From contig JAQOOI010000022.1 in the NCBI GenBank assembly GCA_028554645.1, forward strand, positions 682,001 through 746,000: 64,000 bases of DNA, written 5' to 3'. Position 1 is the stretch's first letter, and every line of letters starts with the position of its first letter. Below are positions 1 through 12,323 of the stretch, in pieces. A program made the translations under genes and the position numbers. The notes beneath the pieces are model-generated. The model saw only the letters and a list, made by a program, of their open reading frames with translations. It had not been told where the DNA came from and made no database searches. Origin of the DNA: Omphalotus guepiniiformis (lineage: Eukaryota; Basidiomycota; Agaricomycetes; Agaricales; Omphalotaceae).

Positions 1-170
1 TTGCGAAGTCTTTTGGAATTTGGGCTGAGGACCCAGAAAGCCGGTAACCAGATTGCCTTGATCGGCTTTACTGTAGACGTGCCAGCCGTTCCACTGTGTC
101 GGGTTTTCCCACTGCTTCGTTCCCTCTCAGCTTGAACTTCCTGGTCTCCTCTTAGGTTCCCAAGAACATT

Positions 171-2207
171 ATGCTCATCGACAGGAAGGCTGTAGAGTCG
201 CTGAAGACAAGCTCAACAACTGTGCCAGCGACGGTGAGCTGTATTTTGCTTCCGCTTCTTTCATTTTTTGACAATTGCGATCGCAGACCGACACAGCGGA
301 ACTCCACGATCAAGCCAAATTCAACTCAAATGAGGATATCGAACGTACCTCAGAGTCGGCCAGCGTACTCCCTGCAGATCCTTTTCATTTCCGTGATGGT
401 CTCAAGAGCGAGGGGCAGTTGCTTGAGATTCGTCAGCGCAAGAAGAGCGACAGGATTGTGAAGTATCAATTGAAGCAAAATAATGTACGTGTCGTTGCTG
501 TTTTCTCAATTATCCTTGACCCATCAATTTCCAGTTGATCGCTTCAATGCTCAAATCCATGGAAGAGCACACCAGTGAAGCCAGAGTAGAGGAAGAGGCC
601 GCGCGTCTACCAGTTGGTTTCTCAATCAAGTTGTCATAGGTGTAGATGAAATTAATCCGCCTCCGTTCACCAGGTGAAAATAGCCGTCTGGGCCAGCCTT
701 ATAGCAAATTTCAGTCTATGCGTGCTGCAAAGTGCGTCCCCCTACATCGTGCCAAACTGCCGTTTGTAACTGCTTCCTTCGCAGTGTATGCCGCTATTTC
801 TGCCCTCTCTCTATCTCTCCTTGCCACCGGGATCGACTCAATATTTGACATCGGAAGTAACATTCTGCTTCTCTGGCTACATAGAAAAGCAGTGAAACTC
901 GACGTGAATAAGTGGCCTGTTGGCGGTGCTCGCTTAGAAACGATAGGGAATATTGTCTACGGTACGTGCCTCCTCAAAATCGCATTGAGAAAGATCTTAC
1001 GTTTCTCATCACAGGATTTCTGTATGTATTCACGATTCAATGCCCGCATGAAACCCAAATCTTACTGCCTTTCGACTCTTGAGAATGGGCTCAGTCAATT
1101 TGGTGGTCATCGTGGAATCCGCACGTTCTCTCATAACACATACAAACGGTGACCTCAAAACATTTCATCTGCCTTCGATCATTGCTGTGGGCTCTGCACT
1201 TTGTAAGTATCTGTGTTATAGCCTGTGAAATACCTACTACTGTCTAACCATTATCTCTTCGATACAACAGTCGTCAAGTTTATACTCTTTGTCTACTGCT
1301 TTTCATTGAGAAAGAACTCTAGCCAAGTTCGTGTGTTATGGGAGGACCATCGGAATGATCTCTGGATAAATACGTTTGGTACGTTGATTTCACCAAGTTG
1401 CGGTTTGGGACTCAAAGTATACTTACACAGGTATCCTCATGTCCACCGGCGGAAGTAAACTGCGATGGTGTGCGTATGCATCTCCTTTCGTCTGCCTGAT
1501 CCCTGCCTCGTACCTCATTCATGCGCGCTCTGCTCTGATGATTTGACCGAATACTAACAGCGTCATTCATTCTTCTTCTTGTCTAGACCTAGATCCAATG
1601 GGAGCAGTAATCGTAAGCAATTACCCATGTCGCATCTGCCACGCTGACATTACCACGCACCTGTACTTCATCATACAGATTGCCCTAGGTGTCATAGTAG
1701 CATGGGGTAGAACCATCTATGGGCAGTTCGAGCTCCTAGCGGGGAAGTCTGCGCCCCACGACGTGCTGCAGTTACTGACATACAAGACAGCGACTTACAG
1801 CGAGGAAATAGAGAAGGTTGATACTATTAGGGCGTATCATGTCAGTGCCTTACACCTTCCCGTACTTGCGACTTAGTTGACTGACCCCACCTACAGAGCG
1901 GTCCTGTGTGTGCTCTGTATCAATTCGGGAGAACAAAGACTGACATAGACTGTTTGGTCGTCATTTGCAGGATTACTTTGTCGAAGTAGACATTGTGATG
2001 GACCCCAAAACGCCCCTATGGAAAGCACACGACCTCAGCCAGAAACTCCAAGACAAGATTGAAGTTCTACCGAATGTCGAGAGAGCGTTCGTTCATGTCG
2101 ATTACGAAACCTCACATGCGCCTGTGCGTCTTATTTGATCTTTCTACATGTATTGAGCAGAGGCTGAATATATTCAAACCCGTCAGGAACACCGAAAACA
2201 ACAATGA
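171..2207 (+). CDS. Cation diffusion facilitator (Mn-type CDF) transporter
   Basis: Proton-coupled divalent metal exporter of the CDF family, probably in an organelle or vacuole membrane. I built it from 14 exons: 171-233, 287-484, 535-612, 674-731, 785-961, 1015-1021, 1084-1202, 1271-1378, 1431-1469, 1587-1612, 1679-1840, 1897-1905, 1971-2123 and 2187-2207. They sum to 405 codons plus stop with no frame break. The product has a hydrophilic N-terminus, several membrane segments and a C-terminal cytosolic domain (VEVDIVMDPKTPLWKAHD...). Metal-site motifs are DSIFD in the second membrane segment and DHRND in the later one. DxxxD in both places is the family hallmark of manganese-type CDFs, so Mn is the inferred substrate. 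Two exons are only 7 and 9 nt long. The 5' end is the least certain part: the ATG at 171 is the first usable one, but an upstream exon outside or at the edge of the window cannot be excluded. Confidence 0.85.
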
Positions 2208-3142
2208 ATATTCATGATGTCCTTCATGTATCTGTAACCTTTTTCCTGTCATTACGCTGTTCCATCCATGTGTTTGAAATGACGTGCGTGCTGTATCAAT
2301 GCTATCCTCTTCACTTTTTTCAGTTTTCTTTGCTATGTCTGTTGTATATTCTGTTCCGGGGACCCTCCCTTTCTTCCACTCATGAAAGCTTCATCACAGA
2401 CGACTGATAGGTACCTCTCGGACTGGGATTTTTAGATGTTAAGTTATTGCCTGCATGATTAGTAATTATACCATAGCATTCAATCGATTGTATTTCACGG
2501 ATGTTCTCACTCTGGGTGCTCTTCCCTTCAGTTCTCGACACATTGGGTTGCTATATAGAGATACTTCTCTCGTCTACTCAATACAGGAATAGCACTGACC
2601 GCAATCGATGGGCTTGGTGTCCATGAAGGAGTTCATTTCCCATTACTCCCCGAATTTGGTACTTTAACAAGTAGGTTAGTCTGTTCACATCCCGGCTTTT
2701 GATGTTTCTTCAGGTCACCGGCTCTATATCTCACCGAATCAAGTCCCAGGGCTCACCGACAGATGAAGCCCTGCTGCAACAAAGGTATTAACTCTGTTAC
2801 TTACAAGGACAGCATGGAACAATTGCGGATTGCGGAGACGGGCTCATTGGAACGCCTGACTTCGCAAGACGTGAAACTGGGTCCCTCTCTTTCGGTCGAT
2901 CATTCGGCCTGCGTGTTCCGAGTCGAAAAACGTTCCAAGTTCTTGGTACGACTCCCACAACGTGGATTTAACGTGTCCATGTAAATCTTATCGCCTATCT
3001 TATCGTGGTTCAACGTTCAACTTCTGAAGTTCTGAGATGTCATTGGACAACACAGGTTATAGCAGCCGAGGATTCCCCACCGCTCTTGACCCATTCTCCA
3101 ATTAATTGCACACCGCTCGCCTTATAACCAATGAATTCACTG

Positions 3143-3626
3143 CACAAGGAAGTCTCTTGGAACCGTTATCAGCGAGCTCGAGCACCTCCACACTTGAGAA
3201 GAAGAAAAGATACGGTGCCGTCGTGTCGTTCCTCCACAAGCACTGGGCATGGGACCGTTCGGACTTCATTTCTCTTTCATTTCTCTTTGAACTTTCTCGA
3301 CGTGTTCACTTCGTATTAAACGACTCACAAGACATGATCAAACGGACAAGGTCTTCTGATCCTTACCCCACAATATTATTGTGGTCTGTCCTATTCCAAT
3401 GCCCAGTGTGTACCCCGAGATGTGGCTTGATGTATTAGCTTCGCGTGACCAGAGGTGCTTCGTTCTACTACTAGTATCTTGGAATGTCCACAGCTGGGAG
3501 CCGCAAAAACTAATTCTGTTACTTTCCAGATTATAGGACCCTTTAGACTATAAGTTTAAGTATGAGAGTTGGCGGTATCGTACATCAGTCAGTTCCTGGG
3601 ACTCCTGCTTGGTTAGTATCAATAGC
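3143..3626 (+). repeat. Direct repeat copy A (diverged)
   Basis: This block matches 4600-4988 in the same order and orientation by eye. Shared landmarks are TGGAACC(G/A)TTATCAGC, CACTGGGC(A/C)TGGGACCGT, TTCTGATCCTT, GTGTG(T/C)(A/C)CCCCGAGA, TAGCTTCGCG, GTATCTT and TCCTGGGACT. Copy A is about 95 nt longer because of several small insertions. The copies are clearly related but old. No ORF with a known domain spans the block, so this could be a duplicated non-coding segment or two decayed copies of an unknown element. Confidence 0.7.
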
Positions 3627-4599
3627 CTTGCCTTCGTCTGAAATGCCTAGGGGTGATTGTGACCTCGGCCCGTGTCTTTTCTGCTCTGAACTGTCATGTC
3701 ATGTCCGATCAACGAGTGGCAGTATCCAGGACACACCAATCGATGTCTCCAAGATGAGAAGGTTAACGAGCCAACTCGAAGCACTACGAGAAGAATTGCA
3801 AGGAATCGATGGGACAAAGGCAGAAATGGCGGAAGTGATCAAGCATGTGAACATAATGGAAACCCATTTTGAAGTGGAAGCCAAAATTTTTTTGCGCTCT
3901 GAGCTGTTTTGTTCGAACGCGAAGTGGGGGTTTTAATGTTTCATTAATTATGCTATGCTATGATCACTGCTCATCGGCTTCAGGAAGGTCACAGTACAAT
4001 TTTGTCTCTCAGATGGGACAAACTTTATCTTTTTCAGTTTGAAGGAGGAAAAGGGGAATTTCACTTACTATGAATCGACCGTTAGGGAGCTAGGCCGACC
4101 ACGGGACGTCGATTTCGACAAGGAACTGCGAGAGCTTATCCAACTCCTTCTTGCATGGGTTCGTAGCTTGTCATTACCCTTTGTGTGTTTCGACGTCTTA
4201 CTATACGTTAGCTCAACCCTTGTCGGGAAGATTTGTTCGAACTCAAGGACGTGTTAATCAGTACATAGTGCTCATATCTTGACCTCAGAGGACATATGAA
4301 GTGTTTGTCACTGATCAAGTATCAAGTTACTTTATGTGCTGGAGATGACCCTGGAATGAACAGCAGCTGACAACATCTCCACCACTGCTCCAAATTATGA
4401 GTGAATGCCACATCCCGAGTTGGTTGAATTTTTCCAAGTTCAATACCATTTCACGTTCAAAACAAGCTCGATCGTGGAATGATTGTATACTCAAGTAACA
4501 AGCTATTTAGTTTCATAGGTGTTGTGGCTAACATTGCTATCTTTCATTGCTATCTTCAATCAAATCCCCAGTCTTGCGGTTACCTTACGAAAGTCAGTG

Positions 4600-4988
4600 T
4601 ACAAAAGAGAAACTCTGGAACCATTATCAGCAAGCACCTCGTGCACTCAAAGACAAGTCAGATAGTATCGTCCCTCCGAGCACTGGGCCTGGGACCGTCT
4701 GGCCTTCATTTCTTTGAACACTTCGTGTCAACGACACAAAACATGACAGATTTCTGATCCTTGCCGCATAACGGTATTCTGATTCCATGCTGTGTGCCCC
4801 GAGACGCGGTTTGGTATAGCTTCGCGCGACCCAGGGTGCTTCATTCTAGTATCTTTGAATGCTCACAGGTGGGAGCGGTGAAGACGCGATTGTGTTGTTT
4901 TCCGGACTTTACACTCTAAGTTTGAGTATGAAGGTTTGCAGTTACGTTCCGCAGTCAATTCCTGGGACTGCTTGGTTATCATAGCGTA
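4600..4988 (+). repeat. Direct repeat copy B (diverged)
   Basis: Partner of 3143-3626, about 1.45 kb downstream in the same orientation. It starts near ACAAAAGAGAAACTCTGGAA and ends near CCTGGGACTGCTTGG. It is shorter than copy A and differs by many substitutions and small gaps, so the duplication is not recent. No terminal inverted repeats or target-site duplications were visible at its ends. Confidence 0.7.
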
Positions 4989-6351
4989 CTTCAATTGAAA
5001 TGGCCAGCCATGGTTTGCCCTTTCTACTGGCAACAAGACAGGGTGGGATTTGAAGTGATTCAGCGTGGCTTGTGAAAAACCAGGTTGAGCATTGTTCGTC
5101 ATGGAGTTAATTTCTATACGTTGATTTACGTCCTGGCGTAACTGAGCTCATGGCAGTCAGTGGCATAGGTCATCCGAGTGATGCAGATGACTCACAGCGA
5201 AGTCTGACACACGAGGACAAGATCAAGTGCAGTGTGCAGCGGGCCTTGGAAATGGTTGGGACCGAATACAGCACGGCGACGACAGGGGGCGAGAAACTGG
5301 TGCAGCACACTAATATGTGCAGAAATAGTCAGGCACGGGCCTTGGGGCTCATATGACTTGAACATATGTAGAAAAGCAAGAGGAGGCGGAAAGGAAGGTC
5401 GTTACAAACCTGCGACAGTCCCGGATGCGACCGTCGGGATCTTTCAGCTTTGGGATTCTTTGGGCTAGACTACTACACTTCTCCAAGGGGGAGCATTCTG
5501 TAGTACATCGACCCTGTGCGCAAGTACACAGACCGAAGTTCAGCGACGTACTGAGTGTGAGAATATACATACCTTGCACGAAGGCGTACATATACTGATA
5601 GCTGCCTTGGATTGAAGATAGCAGCCTAATCATAGAAGGAATTGTAGCGTATGCTCAAGGGGATGTCCCGAAGCCATCATTGCTTGTCGTTGATGCGACT
5701 ACCAAGGCTCGATGCGCACAAGACCTACCAATCAAAGTTCGAATCGGAGCCTATTGCAATGGAGTTATCGAATGCGCGATCAGGTCTCGGGGATTGTAAT
5801 CCTATCGATAGATTTTCTAAGCCTCGAACTCGAACAGCAAGAAAAGATAAGCCTAGTGGAGTCGTAGATCGGATGCTATGTTTGTCATTCTGTTAAATCA
5901 GCGATATGACCGGCCATCATGAAGTAGCGGTCTATTATTTCCAGCAGATATTTGTGGCTCTTGAAGGTCGAATTTCGACAGTGAAAAGGAGGAAAAGTAT
6001 TGGAAAGTAAAGGCAGCAGGTGAAGGTGAAAAGGTAAAGGGATAAAAATTGCCGGATTTAGGCTAAGGGATGTCGTAACCAGGAGGCGCTCATGACAGCG
6101 TCAGCCTTGAGACACTTAAATTAAGCCCTTTCTCCGCTACCCTTTGCCACTATCTCCTTGCTTTCTTTCATTTTTTTCTTCATTCTCCCTTTAAAAGCTC
6201 CTGATACCTGTTGCTTCCTGGCTTCTATCGGAGCAGCTCGCTGTAGAGGAACAGGAGTCACATATTGTCAACACTTGTCGCAACTGGTCGTCTTCACGAC
6301 GCGACCCTCATTTCTGTGGTTGTAAGCCTTTTTAATCGATAACCATACACG

Positions 6352-8439
6352 ATGGTGAGTGAAATAGAGGAATCTGTTCAGCGATTCGGCTGGATCTGAT
6401 AGAGATTGAACAGGACGCTCATCAAGATCCCGAGGACTTTTATGTCAAGCAGGACAGGATTGGTATGTGAACGATATGCACCTATTTGTGGCAGTCATAA
6501 ACGAGGCTATATAGGCAAAGGATCATTCGGAGAGGTCTACAAAGGGTGTGCAACACTCTTGATCATCGTCTGTTGCTACTGACTTGAATGATAGGTACGA
6601 CAAACGAACACAGAAGACAGTGGCGATCAAGGTCATCGACTTGGAGAGTGCAGAGGATGAGATAGAGGACATCCAACAGGAAATCCAGATTCTGTCGCAG
6701 CTGGATTCACCCCATGTCACAAAGTACGTTGTGTTCAGTCATTATAGGGATAGTCAGGGTGGCAAACTCAGCGATGAGTTAGGAGCTGCATCTGCTCTGT
6801 GATTTCTTCGGATCCTGGAGGATACCTTATGCCACTCTCAGTGTTCATGCCGTTTTCTTTCATACACTGATCACCCATCTAGATATCATGGGTCATATCT
6901 CAAGGGTTCCAACCTCTGGATCGTCATGGAGTACTGTTCCGGTGGTTCCTGTTCCGATCTCATGAAGCCCGGCGTGTTCCGTGAGGAATACATTGCCATC
7001 ATAGTCCGTGAACTCCTTCGTGGATTGGAATATCTTCATTCTGAAGGCAAGCTTCACCGCGACATCAAAGCTGCCAATATACTCCTTTCAGCAGGAGGCG
7101 AAGTGAAGCTCGCCGATTTTGGTGTCTCTGGCCAGCTGTCCGGTACCCTCTCCGCGAAGAAGAACACGTTTGTTGGGACGCCGTATTGGATGTCGCCAGA
7201 GGTCATTAAACAGAGCGGGTACGATCACAAGGCGGACATTTGGAGTTTGGGAATTACGGCGATTGAGTTGGCCAAAGGGGAACCTCCGTATGCTGAGTTA
7301 CACCCTATGAAGGTGCTCTTCCTCATCCCGAAAAACCCTCCTCCGACGCTGGAAGGCAATTTCTCAAAACCTTTCCGGGAGTTTGTGTCGTATTGCTTGC
7401 AACGTGATCCTCGAGAACGTCCATCTGCGCGTGACCTATTGAAACACAAGTTTGTCCGGATGGCGAAGAAGACTAGTTATTTGACTGAGCTCATAGAGCG
7501 ACATGAACGGTGGCGTGCAGAAGGCGGCGATCGCCTGGATGAAGAGGAGAAGGAAATGGTTCCCGATATGTACGTCTCTGATTCTTTCAGTGCACATGAC
7601 GAGCAATGATTGAGTACCTTGCGTTCCAGGCCATCGAGCGGAGATCCAGAGGACCTTTGGGACTTTGGCACTGTACGACACGTTGGGACTACTGTCGGAC
7701 GCTCCCAGAACCCTATCCAAGTTTCTGGTCCTCCTCTCACATGGGAGAACAACGGTACTCACTCGTATGAGTCGTCCTCGTCGAGCTCCTCGGGTGGACG
7801 CAGGGGCACTAACTCCGGCTTCAGCCAATCTACAGGCTACTCTTCGCATGGTTCATCCATCACTGTGACCCCGAATAATAGTAAAGGTGATTTGCCACCT
7901 CTTCCTGGCTCTGTAGCGAAGCGATCAGGGGTATCTGGGTCCAAGTTCTCGGACCAGCAGGCCACGGTGAGGCACATGCCTTCTGGCGTAGCAGTTGCTG
8001 CTGCGAGTACAGGATCTCACAAATCCAGCTCACGCTCCGTGCAAAGAGAACCTTCAGACGAATATGATGACGAGTATACTTACGACGACGACGAGGGATA
8101 TGTGGATGGGTTTCATCGAGGAGATCAAGTCATAGAGGAAAAGCTTGGTGGTATGCACTTGGCTGAAGAGGAGGTGGATGTACCGGACACGACGATGCTG
8201 GATTCGGTTGTTTTACCCGCAATTGCTTCGGTATGCCTATCCTACGTGTGATTGTTTTGCTGGAGACTAATATGGTTGTACACTAGCTGTTCCCTCGCGT
8301 ATCTTCCCAGGAAGCACGAGTGGCACTTAGTGCACTCCAACGGGCATTCACAGAAGCCGAGCGTATTATCCCAGGTATGACTTTGGAGCTCGTCAATGAG
8401 ATCGTGGACTCTGTTGAGCACGTCGAGGACGACCGATAG
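6352..8439 (+). CDS. Ste20-family (GCK-III/MST-like) protein kinase
   Basis: Serine/threonine kinase of the germinal-centre kinase III type. Fungal relatives such as Nak1, Don3 and Sid1 act in polarity, septation and Hippo/MOR-like signalling. Exons: 6352-6354, 6414-6462, 6515-6545, 6595-6723, 6883-7569, 7630-8230 and 8287-8439, giving 550 aa. The N-terminal kinase domain shows the glycine loop [11 protein letters not shown], the ATP lysine in [10 protein letters not shown], the catalytic loop [12 protein letters not shown], the metal loop LADFGVSGQ and the activation segment [11 protein letters not shown]. After about residue 300 the chain becomes Ser/Gly-rich and low-complexity, then has an acidic stretch ([14 protein letters not shown]). 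A conserved-looking helical tail ends at the stop. The start ATG is alone in its coding exon because the first intron begins immediately after it. The next gene is convergent. Confidence 0.93.
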
Positions 8440-9076
8440 AGAGGGGTGTAATCCATGGTGATTCATCGGAATCCCATCGATATTCTCTTGATTCATCCCA
8501 GGCTTGTTTCTCGGGGTCTTTGTATAAACCCCGGACATATTCTTAATACCTTTTTCCCGTATGCAACCAGAGACCACCAACGAGTGGTTGTACTGGTCTC
8601 GACCTCTGTTTTAATCTTGGCAGGGGTTGTTTCTTATGTTCCTTTCCTTCAATTCCCCTGACTGTTACCTTCAATCACATAGTTTCCGTCATTCATACAG
8701 GTTGTTGTCCGCATATATGTCCGTATTTCCATCATACGCACTCACCCGCCCCAACAAGCAAGCCCTCCGTGCCCTGCCCATTTTGTACTTCTCATTGCAT
8801 ATCGTTTCCTTTACAGTCCTTCATGTTTTCTTACCCACTCACTTTCCTTTACTGTCCTAATCATCTACCTTTCTTTCTTACCACCTCACTGCTTTCAATG
8901 CTGCTAACGAATGTATTCGATACCGGCAACAATACACTACTTATGTACTTAGTCTTTGCCAATGTTCTCTCTAAGACAAATTCATTTCCAATTGTATTGT
9001 ATATTTACAATTCCACGAATCTTGTCCAATGAATAGGAGGTATGTACCTTCAGCATTATGAGACGGTGTATGGACC
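8440..9076. other. Convergent intergenic region
   Basis: This is the 3' sequence shared by the kinase (+) and AP-3 delta (-). It is pyrimidine-rich on the + strand around 8640-8900. No gene, repeat or RNA structure was recognised. Confidence 0.5.
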
Positions 9077-12000
9077 TCATAGCTCCTGGGTCCGCTTCTT
9101 CTTCCCAGTACCCTTTTTCTTCTTCGATGTCACCTTGACTGGTTGCGGAGTAGCAGGTCGTGAGTCTTCGCCGACCACTTCGTACTGAGGAAACGCAGAA
9201 ACCGATAAAGGTGACGGAACCCGTGGCGGTGTGAAGCTTGCGCTGGACAGCATGGTCGCACTCGGCGTTGAGCGATGAGAAGAAGAAGTTGATGTTGTTG
9301 GGGGCAAAGATGATACGAACACTGCTCCGCGGGGCATTTCTCCTATTCTATCAATCTGGTAGGCTCCCGTAGATGATGAATAGGGAGTTTCACGTAGTGA
9401 TGGAAGGCGAGAATCGGATTCAATGTTTTCTGTTCGCGATGATTGATGAGATGATACTGCGCCGGCAATATTGGACTTTACACTCACCTGAAAACGCTGG
9501 TAGACCCTCTAGCTTCACAACTGGTATTGATTCAACATCATGCGATATTGATAGTGTTTTCGAGGGTGTTTTGTCCATGATATAGTAGGGATCATCTCGG
9601 AGACGCTCTTGACGCTCTGCTCTCCGCTAAACGCAGACTTAGACGACAGGTTGTGATTAGAGAAAAATCAGACTCACCCGTTCTCGTTCGGCCCGGTCTT
9701 CCTCTGTTTCTACTTCAGGTGTTTCTGGCGTCAAGACAACCACACCATTCCCATTCTCCCGCTCATCCTTCCGTTTCTTCTTGTGACTACCATTCGTTAC
9801 TTTCGTGCCCAGTACCTCCTTCCCTTTACCCTTTTTGCTCTTGCTGACCTTCTTCCCGTTCTCCACTACAGGTTTCACTTCGGGGGGCGGAGGCACGATC
9901 CACGCGTCAATATCAAGGCCGTCAGGTATGGGCACACTAGCTTGAGCTGTTTGAGCCACAGGATTAAGCTCGTACGTCGAGAAAAGTGGTTGAATCAAGA
10001 ACAAAGACTTGGGGTAATGCGGCTCGCTTGAATCGAAGGACGGTCCTGCATCGGCAAAAGAGTAGTCCATAGGCTTAGGGCGATATGCATTCAGGTCGGC
10101 TTGAATAAAGTTGAACAATTGAACTGTATTTGCTGCCTGTGAGACAAATTCGATGAGCTGACTCACGAGAAGCCGCAGTGATATACGCACTCGCTCTTGC
10201 ACCTCTGTATTGGGATTGCTAGCAAAGGCACCGATACGAGTTACCACCATCTGGACCAAATCCTTCACCTCCTGCAGATCGTCGTCAGACCAACGCTGCG
10301 CAATTTCGGACGCCCAAAAACCAAAGATCTTGGTTGCAGCCTGGATGTACACAGCAATTATGTCGGGAGAGAGATTTGATATCTCTGGCTGCAGAATGAG
10401 GGGAAGAAGCTTCTGCGGATCCGCAAGCTCACTACGACAACTAGATCAGGACTCATTCAATATGTTTCTAAGAGCAAACTTACCTGCAACACTCGCCACA
10501 TATCCACGCTGCAGCCCATAGTACTTCAGAGCAGCTCCCTTCATCTTGAGCGTTCCGCAGCATCGTGTCGTCACTTAAGAACGTAAACATGAGCTTCACT
10601 GCATAACGACGTGCACCGCGCACACGTCCAACGATATCGACCAGCTGATCTCGGATCTGAGCCCCAACATCGACGTTGGCAACGTGTGCCAGATCGACGA
10701 GCACAGACAGATACCACTCAAAATTGGTGACCCTGTTATATGTATCCTGGGAACACATCTGTAGTATTCGTTGAGAGAGAACAAGACGATAAGCGGAGGA
10801 CTGTGCTGGTGAAGGAATAGGAGATCTGGTGCCATTCGGAGAAGTAGGGACGGCTAGTTGCGTCAAGGATTGCGCAGCCGTAGGCATACTAGAGGTGGAT
10901 GGGTCCGCAACGAGATGTGATAAAAGTTGCTGAACAATAGACTGTAAGTTATCTTGGTCAACCTGGTGATAATTATATCAGACGATGTACTCGGAGGTAA
11001 GAGGAACAATACCATAGCAGACACAAGATCCAGAGCACGCATCCGAATACTTATATCTTGATCGTTCACACTAGCTATGATCGTGTCTTGGTATTGAGCG
11101 ACAAGATGAGGATGGGTAGGAACAATCTTGACCATAGCGAGGAGAGCAATGTACTTCACTAGTTTAATATCAATAGCTCTTCACCAAATCTATGAACATC
11201 CTGACGTACAATTCTGATCTGCGTCTTCAATGAAGGCGGCAAGCTTAGAGACACACATCCTTGCCAAGTCATCCCCTGATGATCCTTGTAGCATACCACC
11301 AATAATACACGTATGAACGCACTCATACAGCAAGGATATTGCTGGCGTGGTTGAGATGAGTTCCGTGATCGGTGGCTGTAATTTACGAGCTAGACGAGGT
11401 TCGTGCGGTGATAGTATTCCAAACTACTCAACGCATTAGCACAATTCCGGCCTGACGAGATCTGAACTGGCAGTACCAATTTGATGATTTTTATAAGCAT
11501 CCAATTGTTGGAGGAAGTGGTCAAGAGATGAAATAATGGCGGGGCAAGTGACAAGTAATCTTCGGGATTGCTACGAGTGAGTTCACAGAGCACATTGACA
11601 GTGGCAGCAATGACACCTGGCCAGTCTATGAGATTGCGGGGGAGATTTCAATAAACAGGTCCAGTTACCAGGATCCTCGTCCTCTAACTTCTCTTTGAGA
11701 CGAGACCTTGCTTGAGGCGCAACTTCAGGATACTTTGTGATAACCTTATACAAAGTGAGGACTGCTCTTTTGCGTATATTGGGGCGTGAATGCGTCAGCA
11801 TCTTGATGAGTTCGGGAGAGATATCTCTGGCCAAGTCTGGCGTCAAGATATGCGATATGCCATTTAAAGTGACAGCGATATCTGCAGGATTAGACATCAA
11901 GTCCTATAACAAAAATAATATAGCGAAGAGCGAGGACCAGGAGTCCAAAGGACACACCTTCTTTAAGAGATTTGTTGTAAGCATCAACACATCTGTCTCC

Positions 12001-12323
12001 TCATTGAAAGACTGTGTAGCGGAGAGATATCCAACACTCTTCAAGTGGAACTTTGGTGAAGACATAACCTCCACCACATTAAATGACGCCCAGCCCATGT
12101 CATAACCCAGCATATCGAGCTACGAAGCGGTCAGTACAGAACACAGATTCATATAGTCTGAACGCACATAGGTCAATTTGAGCACAGCGCCCGCCTTAAG
12201 CTCCATATCATCGCTCTTGATTTCATGTCTAATTTCTTCGATAGCCTTCGCTATGAACTTGGATTCATCCTTCTTGTTGGCGCGTAAGCCACGAATCAGG
12301 TCCTGCAACGTCCGTTCCCACAT
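9077..12323 (-). CDS. APL5: AP-3 adaptor complex subunit delta
   Basis: Large adaptin subunit of the AP-3 coat, which sorts cargo from Golgi or endosome to the vacuole. The protein starts MWERTLQDLIRGLRANKKDE at 12323, the usual start of fungal AP-3 delta. It continues as an alpha-solenoid: LDMLGYDMGWASFNVVEVMSS, VTLNGISHILTPDLARDISP, HSRPNIRKRAVLTLYKV, SNNWMLIKIIKL, KYIALLAMVKIVPTHPHLV and FEWYLSVLVDLAHVANVDVG. The C-terminal hinge (9077-9429, 9488-9626 and the low-coordinate end of the exon that begins at 9678) is rich in Lys, Ser and Pro (KSKKGKGKEV, KKKKGTGKKKR). It is split by many short introns. C-terminal introns at 9430-9487 and 9627-9677 are GT-AG when read on the minus strand. The size, a little over 900 aa, fits the family. 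The upstream neighbour is divergent. Confidence 0.93.

Larger units (their letters stand above)
2208..6351. other. Gene-poor region between CDF and kinase
   Basis: No complete gene could be built here. The stretch holds a diverged direct duplication (separate entries) and short open pieces without recognisable domains. About 3722-3890 and 4039-4160 (+) encode charged, helix-prone residues (for example RRLTSQLEALREELQ) that might be remnants of a coiled-coil gene, but no start, stop or splice pattern joins them convincingly. The pyrimidine-rich run at about 6130-6200 and the sequence after it are likely promoter and 5' leader of the kinase. Confidence 0.5.

Noticed and set aside
1..170. Possible upstream coding exon of the CDF gene
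   Set aside because: A splice-acceptor-like CTCTTAG lies at about 149-155, but no start codon or family-like sequence could be confirmed before the window edge.
5700..5860. tRNA-like words (GTTCGAATC)
   Set aside because: No acceptor stem, anticodon arm or correct spacing could be assembled.
5150..5896. Short overlapping + strand frames
   Set aside because: No domain, no signal peptide, no splice pattern.
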